Source: CALNXN01 sp942490645
Lineage (GTDB): Bacteria; Pseudomonadota; Alphaproteobacteria; Rhodobacterales; Rhodobacteraceae
DNA length: 64,000 nt
Assembly (NCBI GenBank): GCA_942490645.1
Contig: CALNXN010000010.1
Span: 1 to 64,000 of the forward strand
Direction: 5' to 3'
The notes under the pieces were generated by a model, which made no database searches, was not told the origin of the DNA, and saw only the letters and a list, made by a program, of their open reading frames with translations. Below, piece by piece: positions 56,166 to 63,631 of this stretch. Within the stretch, counting starts at the first letter, position 1; each line of letters opens with the position of its first letter. The translations under genes were made by a program, and so were the position numbers.

Positions 56166-56455
56166 GTGATAACCTTTGTGTAGGTGCGGATGTCCTTTTG
56201 CGCGATCATAGGTCCAGCGGCGGCATCAAAGGCCAGAAAATGGGGCGTCGCGAGGTGGGCCTGAAACGCGGCCGCGTCTTTGTAGAGTTCATAGAGAAAC
56301 ACTTCGTCGGGCCGGGCGTCGTCCTGTGCCACGTCAAATCGCAGACATCCCGGTTCGTCGCGGAGCGCTTTTTCTGCGTTGCTGCGCATCAGTTCCATGA
56401 ACGCGGGCATCTGACCGGGATAAACTGTAAGGGTTACGCAGACGGCGAAGGCCAT
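56162..56455 (-). CDS. Antibiotic biosynthesis monooxygenase (Abm)-fold protein
   Basis: A 97-residue ferredoxin-like dimeric alpha/beta-barrel protein. The start is ATG 56455 (MAFAVCVTLTVYPGQMPAFM); residues further upstream are not conserved in character. CLRFDVAQDDARPDEVFLYE and the C-terminal HLATPHFLAFD-type segment are typical of YgiN/Abm proteins. These act as small monooxygenases, isomerases or mutarotase-like helpers. It is first in the operon with the lactonase-like, kinase and decarboxylase genes, so an accessory step on the same sugar is likely. Confidence 0.83.
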   Translation of the reverse strand: MAFAVCVTLTVYPGQMPAFMELMRSNAEKALRDEPGCLRFDVAQDDARPDEVFLYELYKDAAAFQAHLATPHFLAFDAAAGPMIAQKDIRTYTKVIT

Positions 56456-56712
56456 TGGTGTCTCCAGTGGCGTGATGCGTCTCAGTACGCCTGCCGATAA
56501 CCACAGTATGCCAAGATGCGCCCGCCTGCGAAAGACCGTTCCGACAGTTGTGCCGCGTTTGATCGACCGGGTTGCCAATGCGCGCTGTTTGAACAACGAG
56601 CGGGTGGCGTCCGGCTATAATAAATTTGCCTTCCCGGTCGGGACATTATCAAGTGACGCAGTGCTTGCCGATATCGCGCCTGCCAAACACACAGAACACG
56701 TGGGGAAACCCT

Positions 56713-57807
56713 ATGCCCGATGCATTGAATATTGCGGTCTTTGAAGGCGATGGTATCGGCCCTGAAATCATGGCTCCGACGGTGGCGTTGTTGCAGCGTA
56801 TGGCGCAGGCCTCGGGTGCTTATGATTTGGTGTTTTCGGTGCTTCCTGCGGGGGCTGCGCACTATGCCGCCACTGGAAAAAGCCTGCCCGCGACGTCCTT
56901 GGATGCGGCGCGCAAGTCAGATGCCATATTGCTGTCGGCCATGGGCTTGCCTGACGTGCGCTACCCCGACGGCACCGAGATTTCCCCCCAGATCGAACTG
57001 CGAAAAGCGTTTGATCTGTTTGCTGGTGTGCGCCCTGTGCGCGTTCCGCCGGGTGGCCTGAGCCCGCTGAAGTTGCCCGCTGATCGTGGCGTTGATTTTG
57101 TTCTGATCCGCGAAAGCACCGAAGGCTTGTTTTTTTCCCAAGGCAGCGGCGAAGTCTGCCAAACCGAAGCGCGCGAAACGCTGCGGATCACCCGTGCGGT
57201 CAGTGAAAAGCTGTTCGACTTTGCATTTCAGCTGGCCACCGACCGTAAATCCAGCGGTGTGGGCAGGGGCCGTATCACCTGTGTGGATAAGGCGAACGTG
57301 TTCCGTGCCTTTGCTTTCTTTCGCGGCATTTTTGATGAAACGGCGGCGCGCTATCCAGGTATCGTGGCCGACCACGCCTATGTGGATGCTACGGCGCTTT
57401 GGATGGTGCAAAAGCCGTGGGACTTCGACGTTTTGGTGACGGAAAACATGTTCGGTGACATTCTGTCTGATTTGGGCGCGGGATTGATGGGCGGTCTGGG
57501 AATGGCGCCCTCGGCTGACATCGGGCTGCACCAGGCGGTGTTTCAGCCCTGTCATGGGTCGGCTCCGGACATCGCGGGGCGCGGTGTGGCCAATCCGTTT
57601 GCGATGTTCTTGTCCGGTGCCATGATGCTGGAATGGCTTGGTCTCAAATATGACATACCGCAAATGACTGAGGACGGAGCGCGCCTGCGTCAGGCGGTCG
57701 ATGAACAGGTGATGCGGGCCGAGCATTTGACCGCCGATCTTGGCGGAAGCGCCAGCACCAATGAGGCAGCTCAAGCGGTTGCTGACGCCATGTTCGCACA
57801 CTCATGA
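56713..57807 (+). CDS. Isopropylmalate/tartrate dehydrogenase-family enzyme
   Basis: A 364-residue beta-decarboxylating dehydrogenase of the IPMDH/D-malate/tartrate group. It begins LNIAVFEGDGIGPEIMAPTV. The substrate loop has ELRKAFDLFAGVRPVR, and catalytic Tyr is replaced by the local sequence LIRESTEGLFFSQG, with Phe-Phe where IPMDH has ExYxG. Metal aspartates lie in VTENMFGDILSDLGAGLMGG, and HGSAPDIAGRGVANP is present. The altered loop suggests a substrate other than isopropylmalate, in keeping with the divergent acid-sugar operon. Start ATG 56713; the following gene overlaps by 4 nt. Confidence 0.82.
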   Translation: MPDALNIAVFEGDGIGPEIMAPTVALLQRMAQASGAYDLVFSVLPAGAAHYAATGKSLPATSLDAARKSDAILLSAMGLPDVRYPDGTEISPQIELRKAFDLFAGVRPVRVPPGGLSPLKLPADRGVDFVLIRESTEGLFFSQGSGEVCQTEARETLRITRAVSEKLFDFAFQLATDRKSSGVGRGRITCVDKANVFRAFAFFRGIFDETAARYPGIVADHAYVDATALWMVQKPWDFDVLVTENMFGDILSDLGAGLMGGLGMAPSADIGLHQAVFQPCHGSAPDIAGRGVANPFAMFLSGAMMLEWLGLKYDIPQMTEDGARLRQAVDEQVMRAEHLTADLGGSASTNEAAQAVADAMFAHS

Positions 57808-58823
57808 TCCGGGTGGCGTGCCTTGGTGCTGGCTACTTTAGCCGGTTTCATCTGGACGGGTGGGCGCGGGCAGAGGGAGCAGTGGTCGTCGGAGTAGCCG
57901 ATCTGGTCAAGGACAAGGCGGCCGCCACCGGGTATCCGGCCTATCACGATGTCGATCAGTTACTCAAACACACGCGGCCCGACGTGCTTGATATCATCCT
58001 ACCACCCCACGCACAGGCCGCCGCAGTGCGCAGCGCATTGGATGTGGGGCTGCGTGCAATCGTGTGCCAAAAGCCGTTCTGCACGAGCCTTGCAGAGGCC
58101 GAAGACACCACCGCCTTGGCCGAAGCCGCCGGCGTTCCGCTGATCGTGCACGAAAACTTCCGTTTTCAGCCCTGGTACCGGGTCATTCGCGACGGTCTCT
58201 CTGCCGGAGATATCGGCACGGTTTTGCAGGCCAACTTTCGCTTGCGTCCGGGTGACGGGCAGGGGCCCGATGCCTATCTTGACCGACAGCCCTACTTTCA
58301 AACCATGCCGCGGTTTCTGGTGCATGAAACCGCTGTGCATTGGATCGAAACGTTCCGCTTTCTGTTTGGCAATCCGACGGCGGTCTATGCCGATCTGCGC
58401 CGGGTAAACCCTGTGATTGCGGGCGAAGATGCCGGGTTGATTGTGTTCGAACACCCCAAGGATGTCAGAGCGGTTTTCGACGGCAACCGAGCACTGGATC
58501 ACGCAGCGCGCGACACCCGATGCACAATGGGCGAAGGGGTGTTTGAAGGGACGGAAGGAAGCCTACAGCTTTGGGGCGACGGTTCGGTGTGGCATCGTCG
58601 GTTTGGCGAAGTGGATGCAAAAAACATCTTGGCGGCGGACAGCAGTGGTCAGTTCGGTGGCGATTGCGCCTATCTTCTGCAACAGCATGTTTTGGAGGGG
58701 TTGAATGGCGGCCGACCCTTTGAGAACACGGCGCGCGAATATCTTGCCGTGACGCGGATTGAGGAAGCGATCTACCGCTCCGCCGCATCTGGTCGCAAGA
58801 TCAAACTGGGCGGGGCGCTTTGA
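57804..58823 (+). CDS. Gfo/Idh/MocA-family oxidoreductase
   Basis: A 339-residue NAD(P)-dependent sugar dehydrogenase. The N-terminal Rossmann motif is VACLGAGYFSRFHLDGWARA. The family EKP motif appears as VCQKPF, and HENFRFQPWYRVIRDGL follows. The C-terminal domain has the catalytic HETAVHWIETFRFLFG with its conserved His. It is coupled to the IPMDH-like gene (ATGA). It may oxidise a sugar to the lactone used by the MBL-fold hydrolase, which would link the two divergent operons. The specific sugar is unknown. Confidence 0.88.
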   Translation: MIRVACLGAGYFSRFHLDGWARAEGAVVVGVADLVKDKAAATGYPAYHDVDQLLKHTRPDVLDIILPPHAQAAAVRSALDVGLRAIVCQKPFCTSLAEAEDTTALAEAAGVPLIVHENFRFQPWYRVIRDGLSAGDIGTVLQANFRLRPGDGQGPDAYLDRQPYFQTMPRFLVHETAVHWIETFRFLFGNPTAVYADLRRVNPVIAGEDAGLIVFEHPKDVRAVFDGNRALDHAARDTRCTMGEGVFEGTEGSLQLWGDGSVWHRRFGEVDAKNILAADSSGQFGGDCAYLLQQHVLEGLNGGRPFENTAREYLAVTRIEEAIYRSAASGRKIKLGGAL

Positions 58824-58831
58824 TTTTTTTT
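58800..58831 (+). terminator. Possible terminator at the Gfo/Idh stop
   Basis: ATCAAA and TTTGAT can pair across a GC-rich loop that includes the stop codon, and TTTTTTT follows. The stem is short (6 bp), so it is a weak candidate. The T-run ends inside the longer inverted repeat that follows. Confidence 0.4.
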
Positions 58832-58883
58832 ACACTTGAATCCGTCGACACCGCTGCAAGCGCCAACCCGCGTGAAGTGTAAA
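58829..58883. repeat. 9-bp inverted repeat upstream of cheB
   Basis: TTTACACTT (58829-58837) and AAGTGTAAA (58875-58883) are perfect inverted copies separated by 37 bases. A smaller palindrome, TTCCAC-CAC-GTGGAA, follows at 58885-58899. They lie in the 207-bp gap before cheB and could be operator half-sites or an RNA stem. Confidence 0.6.
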
Positions 58884-59030
58884 GTTCCACCACGTGGAAG
58901 GGGTGCAATAGGCAAAAAAACATCTCCGGCGTTAAGTGCGGATTCACTACTGATGCCCCATAACCAACAGAGAAAACCGCCTCGCCTTCAGTGCAGTAGG
59001 CCTCAGTGACGTGCGATCAAGGAACGCGAT

Positions 59031-60161
59031 GTGACCATTCCCGAAGATCCTTTATCATCTGACAGGCACGTCGTTCCCAAAACTGTGATGATCATCGACG
59101 ATTCCCGGGTAATGCGGGCGTGGTTGCGGTCCGTATTGGAAACTGATCCGCGCCTGAACGTCGTTGCAGAAGCCTGTGATGCGATCGAGGCGCGCGATCA
59201 GTTGCGCGCAAGACCCGTCGATGTTTTGACCCTCGATATTGAAATGCCCGGGATGAGCGGGCTCGAATTTCTGACCCGTCTGATGCGTGCTCGACCGATG
59301 CCGGTTGTCATGATGTCCAGTTTGACATCCGAAGGCAGCGACGCGGCCGTTCAGGCACTGTCGTTGGGCGCCATTGACTGCATGGTAAAACCCAGCCGCG
59401 CGTTCGGGCCGGAATTGACATTGGACATTTGCGAACGTGTCTATCACGCCGCATGTACACGACCTTCTCATTTTGCCGCACGGCGCAATACGCCAGGTCT
59501 TCCTCAGCCAGAAGTGCCCAAATCGCAAAGGGTCGAATACCCGCATGGTCAGCGTCGCTCCTTGATCCTGATTGGTGCATCAACCGGAGGTGTGGCCGCC
59601 CTGGAAACTCTGTTGCCCGGTCTTAAACGTGACGGCCCGCCAGTGGTTGTTGTTCAGCACATGCCCGGCAATTTCCTCAAAAGCTTTGCCGGACGGTTGA
59701 ACCGGATGCTGCACCAAAATGTCTTTCTGGCGCAGGCAGGAATGCGTTTGCAGAGAGGTGATATCGTGTTGGCGCCTGGTGACGGGCAGCACACGCAAGT
59801 GCGTCGTCGTGATGGCGCTTGGGAGTGTCACTTCACACCCAACGACCCGCCTCATTTGCATTGCCCTGCAGTGGACGTGCTTTTTCAGTCTGCCGTCCCC
59901 GAAGCAAAAAATGTTGCTGCCGCCATTCTGACCGGGTTAGGGCGGGATGGTGCAGCCGGAATGTCGGCGCTCGCTTCGGCAGGGGCAATCACCTTTGGCC
60001 AGAGCGAAGAGACCTGTGTTGTTTACGGAATGCCACGCGCCGCGCAAACCTTGGGCGCGGTTCAAAAGGAACGTCCACTCGAGAAAATTGCCGGAGAAAT
60101 CAATACTTGTTTTGGTCGCAAGCGGACCGGATCAGGATTGCAGCGGATTGCGACACCATGA
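59031..60161 (+). CDS. cheB: Chemotaxis methylesterase/deamidase CheB
   Basis: A 376-residue response regulator. The receiver domain (about 15-135) has MIIDDSRVMRAWL and phospho-acceptor Asp69 (LTLDIEMPGMSGL). The methylesterase domain starts near residue 175: the catalytic Ser is in LIGASTGGVAAL, His in VVVQHMPGNF and Asp in LTGLGRDGAAGM. It removes methyl groups from chemoreceptor glutamates when phosphorylated by CheA. The start is GTG at 59031 with AAGGA upstream. It overlaps cheD by 4 nt. cheA, cheW and cheR are on the other strand. Confidence 0.94.
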   Translation: MTIPEDPLSSDRHVVPKTVMIIDDSRVMRAWLRSVLETDPRLNVVAEACDAIEARDQLRARPVDVLTLDIEMPGMSGLEFLTRLMRARPMPVVMMSSLTSEGSDAAVQALSLGAIDCMVKPSRAFGPELTLDICERVYHAACTRPSHFAARRNTPGLPQPEVPKSQRVEYPHGQRRSLILIGASTGGVAALETLLPGLKRDGPPVVVVQHMPGNFLKSFAGRLNRMLHQNVFLAQAGMRLQRGDIVLAPGDGQHTQVRRRDGAWECHFTPNDPPHLHCPAVDVLFQSAVPEAKNVAAAILTGLGRDGAAGMSALASAGAITFGQSEETCVVYGMPRAAQTLGAVQKERPLEKIAGEINTCFGRKRTGSGLQRIATP

Positions 60162-60676
60162 GCGGGCCCAGGCTGCATATCGTTCAAGGCCAACGCGCAT
60201 CCAGCGGTGAGCATGATGCCTACATAACCACTATCTTGGGATCGTGTGTTTCATGCTGTTTGTGGGACCCTGTCGCTCAAGTCGGCGGAATGAACCACAT
60301 GTTGTTGGCTGTCAGCAATGCAAACAAGGTCGCTTGTAGCTTGGCGGGGATCAATGCAATGGAGTTGCTGATCAACGATGTTCTGAAACTTGGGGCTCGC
60401 CGGGAGCGGTTGCGTGCAAAGGCGTTTGGCGGTGCGCGCATGATCAGTGGATTGAGTGACATTGGGGAATCGAACAGTGCTTTCACATTGGAATTCCTTG
60501 AGAAAGAGGGCATCACCTGCGAGGGTCATTCACTGGGCGGCACGTCTGCTCGCCACATCAAGTTTTGGCCGGCCTCAGGGCGGGTAATGCAAAAAGTCAG
60601 CCGTGATGCAGACGTTGAGCCTGTTGCACTGCCAGTTTCCAGTGAAATTGAAGGAAACGACTTGGAGCTTTTCTAG
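60158..60676 (+). CDS. cheD: Chemoreceptor glutamine deamidase CheD
   Basis: A 172-residue CheD. The catalytic Cys30 (TILGSCVSCCLWD) and His47 (GMNHMLL) are in place, with Thr in the expected ITT segment. The ATG overlaps the cheB stop (ATGA). It deamidates receptor glutamines and in other bacteria interacts with a CheY-P phosphatase of the CheC type; no cheC is visible here. The C-terminus reads EGNDLELF, an acidic run ending Leu-Phe, similar to the end of the orf126 protein encoded opposite. Confidence 0.93.
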   Translation: MSGPRLHIVQGQRASSGEHDAYITTILGSCVSCCLWDPVAQVGGMNHMLLAVSNANKVACSLAGINAMELLINDVLKLGARRERLRAKAFGGARMISGLSDIGESNSAFTLEFLEKEGITCEGHSLGGTSARHIKFWPASGRVMQKVSRDADVEPVALPVSSEIEGNDLELF

Positions 60677-60807
60677 ACTTGGAGTCGCCACGTCTCGCAT
60701 TACTCATTCGAGTTTTGGCCCAGTCGCCAATGGTTTGTGAGACATTCCGCAAATCTTGGACTGTTACTCGTGTGTTGGTCGGGCCTTCGTGCGGCCTCAG
60801 GGCGGGT
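60570..60807 (+). repeat. 16-bp direct repeat at the cheD 3' end
   Basis: CGGCCTCAGGGCGGGT occurs exactly at 60570-60585 inside cheD and again at 60792-60807 beyond it. AGTTTTGGCC likewise occurs at 60561-60570 and 60711-60720. The order is kept, which suggests a partial duplication of the cheD end, now diverged. Chance is not excluded for the 10-mer. Confidence 0.6.
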
Positions 60808-61521
60808 TGGGTTTCCTTTTTCTCGTCCAACATGACTTTTCTCGATTTCGTTGGAGACCTGCAGATTGAACCCGCTCGCAAGTATCGAAAATTCGATTTA
60901 GGCGAGATATTTTTTTCCCGGGCAGCGTGATTATTTTTGCGATAAAGGCCCTTCATTTCGTGCGATCACGGACGTGGCTGTGGGTTTGAACTTACATCAC
61001 TCATTTAAGCAAAGATCGTAAAGCGCAGCCAGCTTTGGTCGAAGTAGCCTCACCGAATCTCTTTGCGTTTCGTCGTCTCCAATTTCTTTGAGCCGATCGA
61101 TCAACCGGCGATAGTTACCCGCTCAACTGAGCGTCAAAGTTGTTGGACGAAACTCGCTGATTGCTGTTGGAATACACACAAATCATGGCTGATGTGATGA
61201 AGTGGCCGTTAAAGATCTAAGCATTGCTTCTATGACTTGTTTGTATCGTAGCCAAAAAGGCAGCCTCAATGTGCATTCTTCAAGTAGTTTGCCTGTTCTC
61301 GCAGCGAGGTCCTAGTCCTTTTAACTGCAATTGCTTTGACTTGACGTAATTTTGTAAGCGTCTCTCCGGTCCTGGAGGCCAATGTTTGTTTAGCCGTAAC
61401 CCGAAGCCTAAATCAAACATAATGCCCTAAATGACAGAGCATGAGCTCGACCATATGCAGCTTTCGAAACCACAAAGCTTTTCGAGAAACTAAGTCTGGC
61501 TAACTCAGCGCGACGTGGTGT
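60677..61521. other. Gap between convergent che blocks
   Basis: This 845-bp gap has no complete gene that I recognise. On the minus strand at 60997-61122 a 41-codon frame reads as plausible protein C-terminus (YRRLIDRLKEIGDDETQ, then LRPKLAALYDLCLNE) but begins after a stop and has no good start, so it may be a remnant. The remaining open frames lack family motifs. Composition is AT-richer than in cheB. The short repeats from cheD lie in its first 130 bp. Confidence 0.45.
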
Positions 61522-61902
61522 TCAAAACAAGTCGACATCTCCAGATACTTCGCCATCGTCTTCTATGATGGATGGTGGTCCACCATCAATCAGGGCTTTG
61601 GTACTCGCCAATTTCAGTTTTGCCGCAATTTCTTTTATCGGGAGAGCGTTCTGAAATGTGCTGGGAGTGTTTGTGTCAATCAAGTGCATCATTAGAGCCA
61701 AGTCTTCGAGTGATTGGCGCAAGAAATCCAAAGACTGCAGCTGCGTAAGACGATTTTGATCCGGCGTTGAAGCTATAGGCAAAAGGCTGTGGCTAACAGC
61801 CTCTTCTAGGCTGAAAACCTTGTGCGCCAAAGCGTCCAAGTGCTTGGATATCTGACAAAATGCTGTCGATGTATTAACTTGGGTTGTCCTGGAATGATGC
61901 AT
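61522..61902 (-). CDS. Small che-operon protein, possible CheZ/CheT-like phosphatase
   Basis: A 126-residue helical protein encoded directly after cheY (TGATG overlap at 61902). Residues 50-76 form an amphipathic helix with Asp59-x-x-x-Gln63 (SLDFLRQSLEDLALMM), the spacing of the catalytic Asp and Gln of CheZ. The C-terminus is acidic and ends with a hydrophobic pair (EDDGEVSGDVDLF), recalling the CheY-binding tail of CheZ. Rhizobial CheT, also last in a che operon, is a related small phosphatase. The resemblance is based on motif and position only; overall similarity is low and another che role is possible. Confidence 0.5.
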   Translation of the reverse strand: MHHSRTTQVNTSTAFCQISKHLDALAHKVFSLEEAVSHSLLPIASTPDQNRLTQLQSLDFLRQSLEDLALMMHLIDTNTPSTFQNALPIKEIAAKLKLASTKALIDGGPPSIIEDDGEVSGDVDLF

Positions 61903-62288
61903 CACAAACGTCCGACGACCGCCTCTATGCAATTGCGAAGTCCAGCTGGTTCAAACGGCTTTTTTAGGTAATTGTTCATTCCCAGTTTTTTCCCATGATC
62001 GACAATTTGTTGTTCCGCACGCCCAGTTATTAGGATGAAACCAACACCTTTAGTCTTTGGAGAGGCTCGCAACTGATGGAGCAATTGCAGCCCATCCATT
62101 TGGGGCATGTTGTAGTCTGAGATAACCAAGTGCACTGGACTACTCGCAAGTGTTTTCAACGCGTCGACGCCATTCTCTGCAGTTGACACATTTCGGATTC
62201 CGAAACCATCCAGTGCCTGTGTGATCAGACCTCTGCTTGTGGACATATCATCGACCACCATAATGCGAATTTGATCGCGCAAAGACAT
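61902..62288 (-). CDS. cheY: Chemotaxis response regulator CheY
   Basis: A 128-residue single-domain receiver. The acidic pair is in IMVVDDMSTSRGL, the phospho-acceptor Asp is in LVISDYNMPQMDG, the Thr in FILITGRAEQ and the Lys in YLKKPFEPAGL. It lies 12 bases after cheR in the operon cheA-cheW-cheR-cheY-orf126. Phosphorylated CheY would bind the flagellar switch. Only one cheY is in the window; alphaproteobacteria often have a second that acts as a phosphate sink. Confidence 0.93.
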   Translation of the reverse strand: MSLRDQIRIMVVDDMSTSRGLITQALDGFGIRNVSTAENGVDALKTLASSPVHLVISDYNMPQMDGLQLLHQLRASPKTKGVGFILITGRAEQQIVDHGKKLGMNNYLKKPFEPAGLRNCIEAVVGRL

Positions 62289-62300
62289 ATTTCTGTTCCT

Positions 62301-63173
62301 TTAACCTGATTGCTGCATTGAATGGGAAGCAGATTGTGGGCGGTACGTAGTTGGGCCGTCTGTCACGAAGCCAGACAGCTCTGGATTCGATATTCTTTCA
62401 GAGTGCCCCAAAAAAAGAAGTCCATCGGCTGCAAGGCTTTTGCGAAAACGAGGCCAAAGATGCTCTTGAGTGCGGACGTCAAAGTATATCACCACGTTGC
62501 GGCAGAAAATGACGTCCATTTGTTGTTTCATCGGCCAATCTGAAAGTAGGTTTAGCTCCTTGAACGCAATCATGTCGCGAATGACCGGTTTGGTTCGAAA
62601 CTGGTGTTCAGAGGCTTCAGTTTCTTTTGTGAAGTATTTGGTCAAAAGTGCTGTGGGTACACCATTCGTAAGACGTTCCGGATAAACTCCAGCGGTAGCA
62701 AACTCTACAACTTTTGGATCAATGTCGGTTGCGAGAATTCGAACATCGTACTCGGTGATTTGAGGTATTTTTTCGATCAAAGTCATTGCGATCGAGCATG
62801 CTTCTTGACCATTGGAGCAACCAGCCGACCAGATGCGCAAACGTCCACCGCTCCTTAGTCTTGCGAGAGACGTAGCTACCAAGTGGTCGCTCAAAACGTC
62901 AAAGTGATGTTTCTCACGAAAAAAATGCGACACGTTCGTCGTGAGTGCTGAAATCATGTGACGCCGTTCGCTTTGCCCGCTTTCCGAACAAACAAGGTCG
63001 CAATATTCATTGAAATTCGCTAGGCTTAGCGATCGCAACCTGTGGCGCAGGCGCGATTGGATCATTGAGGTCTTCTCGGCCACCAACTGTAATCCGCTCT
63101 CCCGATAAGCCAGGTCAGCAATGCGCTGAAAACTGGCTTCATCCAGTTCCATCTCGTTTAGCAACTGGTTCAT
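62301..63173 (-). CDS. cheR: Chemoreceptor methyltransferase CheR
   Basis: A 290-residue SAM-dependent methyltransferase. An N-terminal helical domain (RIADLAYRESGLQLVAEKTS) precedes the SAM site RIWSAGCSNGQEACSIAMTL, LATDIDPKVVEFA and the catalytic-region motif DVIFCRNVVIYFD. The ATG at 63173 overlaps the cheW stop by one base (TTAATG); a TTG twelve bases earlier is less likely. It methylates receptor glutamates in balance with CheB. The reading frame is intact. Its GC content is visibly lower than in cheB. Confidence 0.93.
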   Translation of the reverse strand: MNQLLNEMELDEASFQRIADLAYRESGLQLVAEKTSMIQSRLRHRLRSLSLANFNEYCDLVCSESGQSERRHMISALTTNVSHFFREKHHFDVLSDHLVATSLARLRSGGRLRIWSAGCSNGQEACSIAMTLIEKIPQITEYDVRILATDIDPKVVEFATAGVYPERLTNGVPTALLTKYFTKETEASEHQFRTKPVIRDMIAFKELNLLSDWPMKQQMDVIFCRNVVIYFDVRTQEHLWPRFRKSLAADGLLFLGHSERISNPELSGFVTDGPTTYRPQSASHSMQQSG

Positions 63174-63631
63174 TAAGCTGCGCAACTATGAACAGATGTG
63201 ACTATACTGCTCAAATCGAGCACGCGGATCATTCTCTCATCAATTAGCGTAAGAGAGCTGACCACATTGGGGCTGGAGCTCGCTTGCATGTCGGGAGGCG
63301 GTTGCAAGTCATCAGCCGTCAGCGCGATAATATCTGAAACCGCATCGACCAATAGCCCAGTCATGACATCCTCATGCTTGACTACAATAATTACATTCCG
63401 ATCAGTATGTTCACGCGGTTTCAAGCCGAGCCTTTGCGACAGATCCATGACCGGAAGAACTGTGCCACGCAGGTTGATCACACCTTTCATGTAACTGGGG
63501 GCATGCGGCAGTGGTGTGGTCCTGGTCCACCCTCTGATTTCCCGAACGGACATAATATCAAGAGAGTACTCCTGATCCGCCAATTTGAATGTTAACAATT
63601 CAATCGTACTGGGCATTTCTTTATCACTCAT
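63173..63631 (-). CDS. cheW: Chemotaxis coupling protein CheW
   Basis: A 152-residue CheW-fold protein linking receptors to CheA. It has LLTFKLADQEYSLDIMSVRE, the receptor-binding IRGWTRTTPLPHAPSYMKGV and NLRGTVLPVMDLSQRLG. VKHEDVMTGLLVDAVSDI is the usual second subdomain. The start overlaps the cheA stop by 4 nt, so the two are translationally coupled. It is directly followed by cheR. Confidence 0.94.
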   Translation of the reverse strand: MSDKEMPSTIELLTFKLADQEYSLDIMSVREIRGWTRTTPLPHAPSYMKGVINLRGTVLPVMDLSQRLGLKPREHTDRNVIIVVKHEDVMTGLLVDAVSDIIALTADDLQPPPDMQASSSPNVVSSLTLIDERMIRVLDLSSIVTSVHSCAA

